From the NCBI RefSeq assembly GCF_918741285.1, contig NZ_CAKKNC010000018.1, positions 1 to 64,000 on the forward strand: a DNA stretch of 64,000 nucleotides, read 5' to 3'. Source of the stretch: Sphingobium sp. CECT 9361 (lineage in GTDB: Bacteria > Pseudomonadota > Alphaproteobacteria > Sphingomonadales > Sphingomonadaceae). This document shows positions 52,242 through 61,764 of this stretch, in pieces. Below the pieces are notes generated by a model. That model saw only the letters and a program-made list of their open reading frames with translations. It was not told the DNA's origin and did no database searches. Within the stretch, counting starts at the first letter, position 1. Each line of letters begins with the position of its first letter. Both the position numbers and the translations under genes were made by a program.

Positions 52242-53243
52242 TTACTTCCCCCCGACCGGTACAACGGTCACATCTGTTCCCCGTGCGACCCGGACGCTGG
52301 GGCCTACGGGCGCGCCGTTCGGTGCCATAGGCGCACCGCCCGGTCCGATGACGGCGGGCTTGGCAGGTACGCTGCGGCGCTGAAAACGCGATACATCCGC
52401 GCCGGTGGCAAAGGTCGATCCCTTGTCCGCCGGACTGGCTGCGATTTTGGCGAGCGCGCGCTTTTCAGCAGCCGGATCTTTGCCATCGGGCAGATCGTCG
52501 CTGGCACTGGCAATCGCGGCATCCATTTCGGACGCATTGTCGGCAATCGAACGAAGCGACAGCGACAGCGACCCCAGCGTCTGCGACACAGCGATCTTTT
52601 CGGCGATCTTGGGCGTCACTTCCAGAGTGACGTTGGAATAGGGTTGGACGATCGGCTTGCCGTCGGGACCGAGCGCATCGGTGCGCTGATCGGTGGCAAG
52701 GACGCGCAGGTTGCGCAGGATCGTTTCGGAAACCTTGAGCGGTTCGCCTTCGCCGCCACCCGCAACCGACTGCGTCAGCATCATGTCGACGCGATCACCC
52801 GGGAATACAAAGCCTGCGACTGAGTTGGCCATTTGCACCGGCACCGTTACGGCGCGCATGCCGGGGCCGAGGGCGGCAGCAAGGAAACCACGGTCCCCCG
52901 GCTTGATGACGGCGCCCTGGGTCAGCGGCTGACCGGCAGTGATAGGATTGCGAACGACGCTCCCTGCCAGGCTGGTCGGATTGACCTGCCCCTTGAGGAA
53001 ATAGACTTGTTCGACCAGATCCTTGGGCCAGGGCTGAAAGCGGAAGCTCTCTGCGTCGAGGATGGTGCCAACCGGCAGCGCTTTGGTCGCGACCAGCACA
53101 AACGGCGTATCCGCGTCGACTGGCATGGCTGATGCGCTGGCTTGCGGCGTTCCCGATGACGACAGCATGCTACGTGCCAATAAAGCCGTAGCGACTGCTA
53201 TGATAAGCGCGCCAACCAGCAGCACAATTTTCTTGGCATCCAT
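52242..53243 (-). CDS. cpaB: Pilus assembly protein CpaB (RcpC)
   Basis: A 333-residue protein with an N-terminal membrane anchor (MDAKKIVLLVGALIIAVATALLAR), an SAF domain (FVLVATKALPVGTILDAESFRFQPWP, RAVTVPVQMANSVAGFVFPGDRVDMMLTQ) and a Pro/Ala-rich C-terminal region ending VTVVPVGGK. It is a periplasmic/secretin-linked component of the Tad system. ATG 53243 is preceded by GGGAGG. The 18 codons upstream in frame are probably not translated. Confidence 0.9.
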   Translation of the reverse strand: MDAKKIVLLVGALIIAVATALLARSMLSSSGTPQASASAMPVDADTPFVLVATKALPVGTILDAESFRFQPWPKDLVEQVYFLKGQVNPTSLAGSVVRNPITAGQPLTQGAVIKPGDRGFLAAALGPGMRAVTVPVQMANSVAGFVFPGDRVDMMLTQSVAGGGEGEPLKVSETILRNLRVLATDQRTDALGPDGKPIVQPYSNVTLEVTPKIAEKIAVSQTLGSLSLSLRSIADNASEMDAAIASASDDLPDGKDPAAEKRALAKIAASPADKGSTFATGADVSRFQRRSVPAKPAVIGPGGAPMAPNGAPVGPSVRVARGTDVTVVPVGGK

Positions 53244-53293
53244 GACGAAATTCGCCTCCCTCAAGTTGAAGCCGTCGGCCCCAACCTTCTTCT

Positions 53294-53767
53294 TCACGTG
53301 AATTGGTTAATATATCGTTCGCCAACCAGCCAAAGCGCGGCAACGGAGATGGCAACGCCGTACGGAATCTCCGGCGGACCCTCGCGTTTGGCGATGCGAT
53401 GATGAATTATCGTGATCAGCGTAACTACGCCGCCCGCCAGCGCCATAATGGTCAAGAGAACGATCAGGCTCTGCCACGGGAACCACAGTGCAAGGGCCGC
53501 TAGCATCTTCACATCGCCGCCGCCCATCATGCCGATGGCGAACAGGCCCGCGAAGACTGCAAACACGCCAACGCCCAGCCCGATTTGCAACGCCACGTCA
53601 GGCCACAGATCGATGCCGCAAGCCCACCAGTATAGCGGTGCCAGCAACGCGATGCTCAAGTTGAGCCAGTTGGAGATGATGCGCGACCGCAAGTCGGTTA
53701 CGACGGCTGCCAAAAGCAGGCCTGACAGTACCGCCAGCAGTGCAAATTTGAAAAATTCCCCGGTCAT
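53294..53767 (-). CDS. cpaA: Prepilin peptidase CpaA (A24 family)
   Basis: A 157-residue membrane protein from ATG 53767 with about five helices. The two catalytic Asp are visible in AAVVTDLRSRIISNWLNL and IGMMGGGDVKMLAALALW (GxGD). It processes Flp-type prepilins. The upstream ATG 53800 would leave only 17 bases to the divergent hydrolase gene, so 53767 is preferred. First gene of the Tad operon, but no flp pilin gene precedes it. Confidence 0.9.
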   Translation of the reverse strand: MTGEFFKFALLAVLSGLLLAAVVTDLRSRIISNWLNLSIALLAPLYWWACGIDLWPDVALQIGLGVGVFAVFAGLFAIGMMGGGDVKMLAALALWFPWQSLIVLLTIMALAGGVVTLITIIHHRIAKREGPPEIPYGVAISVAALWLVGERYINQFT

Positions 53768-53817
53768 GGGGAAGAAGATGTAGACCACATGCCTTACCAA
53801 ACCGTAACCATGTTCAC

Positions 53818-54765
53818 ATGCAGCCGAATCCCCCGCAGTTCCGTAGTTGGCCCGAACAGGGAACCCTTGATCGATGGGTCGCTCCCGACGGATGGGTGCA
53901 TCGCATTTATCGCATGGGAGACGGATCGCGGGGCAGGATGCTGATGCTGACCGGGCGCGGCGACATGGTCGAAAAGTATCTGGAAATAATGTCTTATTTC
54001 GCTGAGCGCGGCTGGGCCGTTACGGCGTTCGACTGGCGCGGGCAGGGCGGATCGGGGCGGCTTACGGCCAATCCGTTTGTGGGACACATCGCCGATTTCG
54101 GACAATGGATCGCAGACCTGCAGGCCTTTGCCGCGCAATGGGAGGATAAAGGGAGGGGCGGTCCCGATGTCATTCTGGCGCACAGCATGGGCGGCTTCCT
54201 TGCGCTACGGGCGATGTCAGAGAAGATTGTACAGCCGAATGCGGCGGTTCTGACCGCACCTATGCTGGGACTTAACAGCGGGCATATCCCTGCGTGGCTG
54301 GCACGGCTGATCGTGAAGGTCATGTTGCGTATTGCCGGTCCATCGGGGGCGGCCTGGACGCAGAACGAAGAGTCAGCGGTGCGGCTGCGCGCGCGCCAAC
54401 GCCGACTGACGCACAGCCTTTCGCGTTACGATGACGAACTGCATTGGCGGCGGAACACGCCGGAGATCAGCCTTGGCCCGCCCAGTTGGGGTTGGCTCGA
54501 TCAAGCCTATAAGGGGACGGCAGCGCTGGAACACGATCCCGCTCTTGAGGATATGGATGTGCCCACTCTCATTCTGGGCACGGATGCGGATCAACTTGTC
54601 AGTCCGGCGGCCATTCGTCGGGTAGCTGCGCGCCTGCCAAACGCTACGCTGCATATGTACGGTGCTGAGTGCGCGCACGAAATATTGCGTGAGGACGACG
54701 CGGTGCGACTGGATGCGCTTGCCCGGATCGATGCTTTCTGGGATGCGCATGCGCCAGTAGCATGA
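53818..54765 (+). CDS. Alpha/beta hydrolase (lysophospholipase-like)
   Basis: A 315-residue alpha/beta hydrolase: WVHRIYRMGDGSRGRMLMLTGRGDMVEKYLE, FDWRGQGGSGR, nucleophile Ser in ILAHSMGGFLAL, and C-terminal acid/His in LGTDADQLV and ECAHEILRED. It resembles the Hydrolase_4/monoacylglycerol lipase group, although the nucleophile loop reads AHSMGG. Stop overlaps the next gene as ATGA, indicating coupling. Substrate unknown. Confidence 0.85.
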   Translation: MQPNPPQFRSWPEQGTLDRWVAPDGWVHRIYRMGDGSRGRMLMLTGRGDMVEKYLEIMSYFAERGWAVTAFDWRGQGGSGRLTANPFVGHIADFGQWIADLQAFAAQWEDKGRGGPDVILAHSMGGFLALRAMSEKIVQPNAAVLTAPMLGLNSGHIPAWLARLIVKVMLRIAGPSGAAWTQNEESAVRLRARQRRLTHSLSRYDDELHWRRNTPEISLGPPSWGWLDQAYKGTAALEHDPALEDMDVPTLILGTDADQLVSPAAIRRVAARLPNATLHMYGAECAHEILREDDAVRLDALARIDAFWDAHAPVA

Positions 54766-55880
54766 CGGACTATGACATCATCATCATCGGCGGCGGCATG
54801 GCTGGCGCAAGCCTTGGCGCAGAGGTCGCAGCCCACGCTCGTGTGCTTGTCCTGGAAATGGAAGAGATCCCTGGCTATCATGCTACCGGACGCTCGGTTT
54901 CCTTCTGGCAGGAAAGCTACGGTGGACCTGCCGTACAGCCTCTCACCTCGGCGTCGGGACCCTTGCTGCGCAATCCTGACCCTTCTTTTTCGGAGACGTC
55001 GTTCCTAACACCGCGAGGCGCGCTGCACATCGGGCGCGAAAGGGATCAGGCGTTGCGCGCTGATTTTCTGAGCGCTTATGCTAACGCGGGAATTCGCATG
55101 GATGTTCGGGAGCGCGCCGAGATTGCGAAGTACGTTCCCGGCCTTCGCACCGAATGGACGTTGGGGATCGCAGAACCAAGCACAGCGGACATCGATACAA
55201 CGGCGCTCCATTCTGCTTATCTGCGACAATTGGGTCAACGCGGGGGCGTCGTGAAAACCGGGAACGGACTGCTTTCAGCGAAGCATCTGCAAGCTAGTTG
55301 GCTCGTAGACACCGGTGAGGGTCAATATCGCTGCCAGACGTTGGTCAATGCAGCAGGTGCGTGGGCTGACGACGTGGCCCAGCGGTGCGGGGTCGCGCCA
55401 ATGGGGATCACACCGCTTCAACGCACGGTGGTTCAACTTCGCACTGCCCTGGACATCCCGACAGACTTGCCGCTCATTCTCGACCTGAACGGAACCTTTT
55501 ATTTCAAGCCGGTTGGGAATGGGCGCATCTGGCTCTCGCCGCATGATGAAGAACCCCGGATGCCTGGGGATGCCGCGCCCGAAGAGTTAGCCGTTGCGAC
55601 GGCAATTTCCCGCCTGCAGCATGTGGTCGATTGGCCAATACTGGCGGTCGAACGGAAATGGGCCGGCTTGCGCAGTTTTGCGCCGGATCGATTACCGATC
55701 TACGGATATGATGCGCACAATGCAGATTTCTTCTGGTTTGCGGGGCAGGGTGGTTTCGGCATTCAGACGTCTCCAGCCGCAGCGCAGCTGGGTACAGCAT
55801 TATTGCTGCGCCATCCTCCGAATGACTGCGTTACGGGAATTGATGCTGCGTCCTATGCACCCGCGCGCTTCGCGAGGTAG
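54762..55880 (+). CDS. FAD-dependent oxidoreductase (DAO family)
   Basis: A 372-residue flavoprotein with the N-terminal dinucleotide motif DIIIIGGGMAGASLGAEVAA, an LEMEEIPGYHATGRSVSFWQESYG segment typical of DadA/glycine oxidase-like enzymes, and a C-terminal WFAGQGGFGIQTSPAAAQLG motif. It probably oxidises an amine, amino or hydroxy acid. Translationally coupled to the hydrolase upstream. Substrate not predictable. Confidence 0.85.
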   Translation: MTDYDIIIIGGGMAGASLGAEVAAHARVLVLEMEEIPGYHATGRSVSFWQESYGGPAVQPLTSASGPLLRNPDPSFSETSFLTPRGALHIGRERDQALRADFLSAYANAGIRMDVRERAEIAKYVPGLRTEWTLGIAEPSTADIDTTALHSAYLRQLGQRGGVVKTGNGLLSAKHLQASWLVDTGEGQYRCQTLVNAAGAWADDVAQRCGVAPMGITPLQRTVVQLRTALDIPTDLPLILDLNGTFYFKPVGNGRIWLSPHDEEPRMPGDAAPEELAVATAISRLQHVVDWPILAVERKWAGLRSFAPDRLPIYGYDAHNADFFWFAGQGGFGIQTSPAAAQLGTALLLRHPPNDCVTGIDAASYAPARFAR

Positions 55881-55983
55881 GCCCGCTTCCAGCAACAGGA
55901 AAGGCATGTGAAGGAAAGGCGGAAATATGATTTGCATTTCCGTAACCACTTTTCGCTAGGACGGTGGCCAGAGGGTCACACGA

Positions 55984-58302
55984 ATGCAGAATCGATCAGT
56001 CCAGCAAGGTGCATCAGCACCACGCGGCAAGCGTAAGCTTCTCGCGTGGATTGCTGTTTTGACCTTGGTGGTTGGCGTGGGTGAGATAGCAGAACCCTTG
56101 GATCTGGGCTTGCGCACACTTCAGTTCAAGTCGCGTTCGCAGCCCGCAAGTGGCAAGATTGTGACCGTTGGTATTGACGACGAAGCCCTGCAAGAGGTCG
56201 GGCCGTGGCCCTGGAAACGCGACCGATTCGCTGTATTGACGGACAGACTGATGGCCGCTGGCGCCGATCGGGTTTTCTATAATATTCCTTTTCAGCCGCT
56301 TGAGCCTCACGGAGATGAAATGTTCGCAAGGAGCATTTCAAAGTACCCTGGTCGTATCTTTCTCTCGGCAAGCATGGACTATAGGACGGGAGAAACAAAA
56401 GGCTCAGCTATTCTGCCTATGCCGCAGCTGGCCAACAACGCCACAATTGTAAGCAACATGAAATGGGCGGAATTTTGGAACGGCGTATCCGAAATGAGCT
56501 ATAGTCAGGTGATTGCAGGACAGCGGTATCCTTCCATCTGGACAGCGATTGCTAAGAATCAAAACCTATCGGCGGCTTCGTTTCCCGTAGACAGCTCGTA
56601 TCGGCGCTCTACCATCCCCTATTTTAGCGCTGCCGATGTGTTTCAGCGACATGCTGGTTTGCCAAATATTAAGGGTAAAACAATCCTTGTCGGCAATAGC
56701 TCTAACGTGTTTGGTAACGTGCTCTATGTGCTAGGACAGGGAAGTTCTGCTGACATTTTCGTCCTCGCTATGGGTGCCGAAACGCTAATACAGGGCCCAA
56801 CTGTAAACTGGGGGTGGGGGCCTGCCTGGCTATTTTCCTTTGCGATTGCTTGCTTGTGCTTGCTGGGGCGCTGGCCAAGACTTGCAACGTGGCTCAGTTT
56901 TTTTAGCATCGCAGTAATTTTTGTCGCGCCAATAATATTTCAGAATTTTCGTATATTCATTGACGTGGCACCTGCTCTGCTTCTCTCGGTTGCCACGGCC
57001 ACTGCAATTGCGTGGCAGCGGTTTGGTGCTCGCAAACAAAGTCAAGGGGCCATCAATCCAGTATCTGGGCTGCCGACAGTTAATGCGATTCTGCATCGCG
57101 ACCAACTCGATCCGCATATACTCGTAGCGGCACGTATTAGCCGCTTTACAGAAATTGTTAGTACGCTGCCACCCAATAACGAGCGGGATTTGCTGGAACA
57201 GGTGGTTTCCCGCTTGTCTTTAGGCGTAGGGCGTCATCAACTGCTGCACGGGGACGATGGCAATTTCTTCTGGCTCATGCCCGCAGAGCAGCTTGCGTCT
57301 TCAGTTGATCAGTTCAAGGCACTACAGCTTATTTTCCGCAACCCTATTTCAGTCGCGGATAAGAGCTTCACGGTCGATATTGCCTTTGGTGTTGATCAGG
57401 AAATTGATCGGCCCCTTTCTCATCGTTTGGCAAGTACGCTGGCCGCTGCACGATCTGCGGCAGATCAGGGCACATGCTGGAAAATCCATGACCCTGCTGC
57501 CAACGGTGCGCAGCAATGGGCACTTTCCCTTCTAGGTGAGCTGGACCAGGCCATCGACAATGGTCATATCTGGGTCGCGTATCAGCCGAAGATGGAGTTG
57601 GCCACTCGCGACATCATCGGTGCCGAAGCACTGGTTCGCTGGACGCATGCAACGCGAGGCCCAATCGGCCCGGACGAATTTATACAGGTGGCGGAGCGTC
57701 ACGGTAGAATCGAGAAATTGACGGCTTTCGTATTGAATGATGCCGCCCGCGTGGGTGCGCAGGCATTGAAATACGATCCCGGATTTACAGTATCAGTGAA
57801 TATCTCGTCGGTCCTGCTGGCTTCACGCAACATCATCGACATGGTGCGCCAAGCGTTAAGTGCGAATAGCTTCCCTGCAACCGGTTTGGTGCTGGAGGTT
57901 ACGGAAACTGCGGCGATGGCGGAAGGACGCGTGGCGATAGCTTTGCTGGAGGAATTGCGGGACATGGGCGTTTGCCTGTCTATCGACGACTATGGCACGG
58001 GAATGTCGACCCTCGAATATCTCCGGGCCATTCCGGCTACGGAACTGAAGATCGACAAGCAATTTTCTATGGCGCTGCAGAGTAGTGCGGAAGATCAGGC
58101 GGTTATGCAGTCGACGATCGAGCTGGCCCATGCGCTGGGTATGAAGGTTGTCGCGGAAGGTATCGAAACGGCTGAAACGCAGTATCTGCTGACGCAAATG
58201 GGCTGTGAGATCGGGCAAGGCTATCACATCTGTCGTCCGACGGACTGGGAAACTGTGCTCACCATGATCCAGCCGCAAAGCCGTATCGCTTCCCATGGTT
58301 AA
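55984..58302 (+). CDS. CHASE2 / degenerate GGDEF / EAL protein (putative c-di-GMP phosphodiesterase)
   Basis: 772 residues. An N-terminal helix (about 17-37), an extracytoplasmic CHASE2 sensor (about 40-270: VTVGIDDEALQEVGPWPWKRD), then three membrane helices (about 275-345). The following GGDEF-like module has SGLPTVNAIL but the active site reads HGDDGNFFW instead of GGDEF. The EAL domain keeps EALVRW, NISS, EVTET, DDYGTGMSTL, KIDKQF, EGIE and QGYH, so phosphodiesterase activity is likely. The region 56.4-57.1 kb is visibly lower in GC than flanking genes, perhaps because the sensor region is transferred or fast evolving. Confidence 0.85.
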   Translation: MQNRSVQQGASAPRGKRKLLAWIAVLTLVVGVGEIAEPLDLGLRTLQFKSRSQPASGKIVTVGIDDEALQEVGPWPWKRDRFAVLTDRLMAAGADRVFYNIPFQPLEPHGDEMFARSISKYPGRIFLSASMDYRTGETKGSAILPMPQLANNATIVSNMKWAEFWNGVSEMSYSQVIAGQRYPSIWTAIAKNQNLSAASFPVDSSYRRSTIPYFSAADVFQRHAGLPNIKGKTILVGNSSNVFGNVLYVLGQGSSADIFVLAMGAETLIQGPTVNWGWGPAWLFSFAIACLCLLGRWPRLATWLSFFSIAVIFVAPIIFQNFRIFIDVAPALLLSVATATAIAWQRFGARKQSQGAINPVSGLPTVNAILHRDQLDPHILVAARISRFTEIVSTLPPNNERDLLEQVVSRLSLGVGRHQLLHGDDGNFFWLMPAEQLASSVDQFKALQLIFRNPISVADKSFTVDIAFGVDQEIDRPLSHRLASTLAAARSAADQGTCWKIHDPAANGAQQWALSLLGELDQAIDNGHIWVAYQPKMELATRDIIGAEALVRWTHATRGPIGPDEFIQVAERHGRIEKLTAFVLNDAARVGAQALKYDPGFTVSVNISSVLLASRNIIDMVRQALSANSFPATGLVLEVTETAAMAEGRVAIALLEELRDMGVCLSIDDYGTGMSTLEYLRAIPATELKIDKQFSMALQSSAEDQAVMQSTIELAHALGMKVVAEGIETAETQYLLTQMGCEIGQGYHICRPTDWETVLTMIQPQSRIASHG

Positions 58303-58382
58303 TGAGTTGTAAGGGATAGCCGTTTACTATATTGATCCGGACGGTACGGCTTCGTGCTGTGCCTTTTGTTATGGGGATCAAT

Positions 58383-58451
58383 ATGACGAAGAACAAGCAG
58401 CCCGTTCGTGGCTTCTGGGACTGGGCTTTCGGCGGTGGAAGCTGGAAGTAA
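58383..58451 (+). CDS. 22-codon small ORF encoding a Trp-rich peptide (unclassified)
   Basis: ATG at 58383 with GGGGA 6 bases upstream, then 22 codons to TAA 58449-58451, followed 28 bases later by a strong rho-independent terminator. The peptide begins MTKNKQPVR and ends GFWDWAFGGGSWK. Three Trp (12, 14, 21) and two Phe (11, 16), then a Gly run. There is no signal or membrane segment, and no modifying enzyme is visible adjacent. It could be a RiPP-like precursor, a regulatory leader peptide or a small structural peptide, and the function is not predictable. Good ribosome site, correct frame and terminator are the support. Confidence 0.55.
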   Translation: MTKNKQPVRGFWDWAFGGGSWK

Positions 58452-58479
58452 AACTCGTTAATTCCTAATGGACCAAAGG

Positions 58480-58504
58480 AAAGCCCCGATTTTCGGGGCT
58501 TTTC
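58480..58504 (+). terminator. Rho-independent terminator after the 22-codon ORF
   Basis: AAAGCCCCGA (58480-58489), loop TTT, then TCGGGGCTTT (58493-58502) form a stem of 10 pairs with a short T tract. The stem lies about 30 bases downstream of the small ORF stop and well separated from the EAL gene stop at 58302. Confidence 0.8.
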
Positions 58505-58624
58505 TATGCCTTGCGGTGTTTGCATGCGGGTGATGCAGTCTTCTGAAACGCACGGCAGTATGTGCGAAAATGCATCTACTGGGCGAGATCCGAAATGCAT
58601 TCGGAGCACTCACGGCATCGGTAT

Positions 58625-58648
58625 GTGATTCGGTTAACAGCGAATCAC
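58625..58648 (-). terminator. Hairpin just downstream of the DAHP synthase gene
   Basis: GTGATTCG (58625-58632) and CGAATCAC (58641-58648) form a perfect 8-bp inverted repeat, beginning 6 bases past the DAHP synthase stop on the minus strand. No T-run is present, so it is only a possible terminator. Confidence 0.4.
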
Positions 58649-58654
58649 CATGAA

Positions 58655-60028
58655 TCAGGCCGCCACTTTTCGCCTTTCCGCCAGCTCGTCGTTAAGCATT
58701 TCCGCAAGCAAGAACGCTAATTCGAGGCTCTGCGCAGCGTTCAGGCGAGGATCGCAATGCGTGTGATACCGATCTGCCAGACCCTCGTCCGTGATCGCGA
58801 TGGCGCCTCCGGTGCATTCCGTAACATTCTGCCCCGTCATTTCCGCATGGATGCCGCCGCCGAAGCTGCCTTCGGCACGATGCACTGCAAAGAAGCCGCG
58901 GACTTCGGCCAGGATGCGTTCGAATGGGCGCGTTTTGTAGCCATTGGCGGCCTTCACGACATTGCCGTGCATCGGGTCGCAGGACCAAATGACCGGATGC
59001 CCCTCCCGCATCACTGCGCGGACGAGCTTGGGCAGACCCGCTTCGATCTTGTCATGGCCATAGCGCGTGATGAGCGTCATCCGCCCAGCTTCGCGACCAG
59101 GGTTCAGGACATCCAGCATCCGCAGCAACGCGTCCGGCTCAAGGCTGGGGCCGCATTTCATGCCGATGGGATTGCCGATTCCGCGCAGATATTCGACATG
59201 CGCGGACCCTTCGAACCGAGTGCGATCCCCGATCCAGAGCATATGCGCGCTGGTGTCGTACCAGTCACCCGTCAGCGAATCCTGGCGCGTGAGTGCCTGC
59301 TCATAGGGCAGCAGCAGTGCTTCGTGGCTGGTGTAGAAGCTGGTCCCGCCAAGCTGCGGCACAGTTTCGGGGCTAAGCCCGCACGCTTTCATGAAGTCGA
59401 GCGCTTCGCCGATCCGGTCGGCCATTTCGCTGAACTTCTTCGCCCACGGACTGCGGCCCATGAAATCGAGCATCCAGCCATGGACGCGGTCAAGGCTGGC
59501 GTAACCGCCGGTCGAGAAGGCGCGCAGCAGGTTCAGCGTCGCTGCCGATTGATTATAAGCACGCACCATCCGCGCAGGATCGGGCTCACGACCGTCCGCG
59601 GTGAAGGCGATGTCGTTGACGTTGTCGCCGCGATAGCTGGGCAGTTCCACGCCGCCAATGACTTCGGTATCCGAAGAGCGCGGCTTTGCGAACTGGCCCG
59701 CCATACGGCCGACCTTCACAACGGGCAGCTTCGACGCGAACGTCATCACCACGGCCATCTGCAGCAGTACGCGGAAGGTGTCGCGGATGTTGTTCGGGTG
59801 GAACTCAGCAAAGCTCTCGGCGCAATCGCCGCCTTGCAGCAGGAATGCGTCGCCGGCGCCGACCTTGGCAAGCTCAGCCTTCAGGCTGCGTGCTTCTCCG
59901 GCAAAGACCAGCGGCGGATAGGTGCCAAGCTGTGCTTCCGCGGCAGCCAAGGCTGCCGTATCGCGATAGGTCGGCATCTGCCGCCCTTCCTGGGTCCGCC
60001 AACTGTCCGGCGTCCACTTCGCTGCCAC
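58655..60028 (-). CDS. aroG: Class II 3-deoxy-7-phosphoheptulonate (DAHP) synthase
   Basis: A 457-residue plant-type DAHP synthase that condenses PEP and erythrose 4-phosphate, the first step of the shikimate pathway. Motifs: [86 protein letters not shown] and [21 protein letters not shown] 60028 ([11 protein letters not shown]) has AGGAG at 7 bases and is preferred. The ATG at 60034 is too close to that site. Confidence 0.95.
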   Translation of the reverse strand: MAAKWTPDSWRTQEGRQMPTYRDTAALAAAEAQLGTYPPLVFAGEARSLKAELAKVGAGDAFLLQGGDCAESFAEFHPNNIRDTFRVLLQMAVVMTFASKLPVVKVGRMAGQFAKPRSSDTEVIGGVELPSYRGDNVNDIAFTADGREPDPARMVRAYNQSAATLNLLRAFSTGGYASLDRVHGWMLDFMGRSPWAKKFSEMADRIGEALDFMKACGLSPETVPQLGGTSFYTSHEALLLPYEQALTRQDSLTGDWYDTSAHMLWIGDRTRFEGSAHVEYLRGIGNPIGMKCGPSLEPDALLRMLDVLNPGREAGRMTLITRYGHDKIEAGLPKLVRAVMREGHPVIWSCDPMHGNVVKAANGYKTRPFERILAEVRGFFAVHRAEGSFGGGIHAEMTGQNVTECTGGAIAITDEGLADRYHTHCDPRLNAAQSLELAFLLAEMLNDELAERRKVAA

Positions 60029-60189
60029 TATCATGCTCCTGTCGTCACCGGCCCGAAATCAGGCCGGAAAATTGGATGGCTCCTATGCGCGCCCATCTCC
60101 GCTAAGGCAAGCCTGCGCTGCCTTTAGTTACCGCAAGGAGGGCTTTGGCGAAACACTATTGCGTGAGATAGTGTGATCGACGCTCTCGC

Positions 60190-61683
60190 TTAGTTAAGGT
60201 CCAGCTTCCATTCCCAGCCGAGCGGATCGCCGTCCATCACCTCCACGCCACGTGAGGCCAGGCTATCGCGGATCGCGTCGGACGTAGCGAAATCCTTGTT
60301 TGCGCGGGCGGCTTTTCGACGGTCGAGTTCGGCTTCGATCTCTGTCTCCGTGATGGTTGCGTCGTTGGGCCGAATGCGCAGATCGGCACGGGTGAGGGTG
60401 AGGAGGTTGAGGCCAAGGACAGAGTCAATCTGCGCCAATACATCTAAGCGATCTGACGGTCGGATGTCCGATCGACCGAGCACGATATCAACATAAGCAA
60501 GAACGTTGCTCGTATTAAGATCATTGGAGATTTCAGCATCGAAGGTGTTGAGGAATGCCGCCGATTGGGCAGAATTACCGTCTGGCTTTTTTTCAGCAAG
60601 GTTGCGCAGCGAATTAACCGCCATCAGCATGCGCTTCAGCCGCGTCAGCGCCGTCCCCAAGATCTCACCGCTGAACTCCAGTTCGCTGCGATAATGCGCG
60701 CTGAGGCACAAAAGCCGATACGCCAGCGGATGCACGCCGCGGTCGATGAGAGAGAAAAGTGTGGTGAAACCGCCCTTGCTCTTTGACATCTTGCCCGCGC
60801 GGTCGACGAGGAAGTTGTTGTGCATCCACCAGCGCGCGCCGGTGAAGCCTGCAACTGCCGGGGTGATGCTTTCGTCGCCGCCGCAGCAGGCATGGAACGC
60901 CTGATTTTGGGCGATTTCATTGGGGTGATGGATTTCGCGATGGTCGATGCCGCCTGTGTGGATGTCAAAGGGGTGGCCCAGCGTGTCGTGGCTCATGACC
61001 GAGCATTCCAGATGCCAGCCCGGCGCGCCTTTGCCCCAGGGGGAATCCCACTCCATCTGCCGCTGTTCGCCCGGTGGTGATTTGCGCCAGATCGCGAAGT
61101 CGGACGGGTGGCGCTTGCCTTCCACCGGGTCGATGCGGGCGTTGGCGGCGTCGTCGCGACCGCCCGCCAGCGCGCCATAATCAGGCACAGTGGTCGAGTC
61201 GAAATAGAGGCCGGTCGGGAGTTCGTAGCAATGCTGCGGCGCGATCCGCTCTGCAAAGGCGATCATCTGCGGCACATAATCGGTGGCGACAGTCCACCGA
61301 CTTGGCTCCAGTATGTTGAGATCGGCGATGTTCTGCTTGAACGCCTGCGTATAGTGGGCCGCAATGTCCCAGATGCTCTTGGCCTGCGTGCGGGCGGCCG
61401 CCTCCATCTTGTCGTCGCCTGCGTCGGCGTCGCTGGTCAGGTGGCCGACATCGGTGATGTTGATGACATGGGTAACGTCATAGCCTTTCCACGCCAGCGT
61501 ACGGCGGAGCGTGTCGGTGAACACATAGGCGCGCAGATTGCCAAGGTGGGCGTAGTTGTAGACCGTCGGCCCGCAGCTATAGACGCGCGCGGTGCCCGGC
61601 ACGATCGGCTCGAACGTCTCGACAGATCGCGAGAGGCTGTTGAAGAGGCGCAATGGGGCTGTGGGCGGAGCAGTGTCGGTCAT
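60190..61683 (-). CDS. cysS: Cysteinyl-tRNA synthetase
   Basis: A 497-residue class I synthetase with the HIGH-like YNYAHLGNLRAYVF and preceding Zn Cys in YSCGPTVYN, a second zinc Cys/His/Glu set in WHLECSVMS and FDIHTGGIDH, KMSKSKGG (KMSKS loop), and a C-terminal helical anticodon region. The C-terminal tail DGDPLGWEWKLDLN is common in the alphaproteobacterial enzymes. Essential gene, standard length. Confidence 0.96.
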   Translation of the reverse strand: MTDTAPPTAPLRLFNSLSRSVETFEPIVPGTARVYSCGPTVYNYAHLGNLRAYVFTDTLRRTLAWKGYDVTHVINITDVGHLTSDADAGDDKMEAAARTQAKSIWDIAAHYTQAFKQNIADLNILEPSRWTVATDYVPQMIAFAERIAPQHCYELPTGLYFDSTTVPDYGALAGGRDDAANARIDPVEGKRHPSDFAIWRKSPPGEQRQMEWDSPWGKGAPGWHLECSVMSHDTLGHPFDIHTGGIDHREIHHPNEIAQNQAFHACCGGDESITPAVAGFTGARWWMHNNFLVDRAGKMSKSKGGFTTLFSLIDRGVHPLAYRLLCLSAHYRSELEFSGEILGTALTRLKRMLMAVNSLRNLAEKKPDGNSAQSAAFLNTFDAEISNDLNTSNVLAYVDIVLGRSDIRPSDRLDVLAQIDSVLGLNLLTLTRADLRIRPNDATITETEIEAELDRRKAARANKDFATSDAIRDSLASRGVEVMDGDPLGWEWKLDLN

Positions 61684-61764
61684 GGCGATGCCATGCTGCG
61701 GTTGGCAGGAGAGGTCAACTTTTTGGTGTAGCTAGAGCTGGGTCGGGGCTCCTTTAAAAAGGGA

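Noticed and set aside
60029..60034. ATG 60034 as the DAHP synthase start
   Set aside because: It is only one base from the AGGAG ribosome site, whereas GTG 60028 has normal spacing and gives the usual family start.
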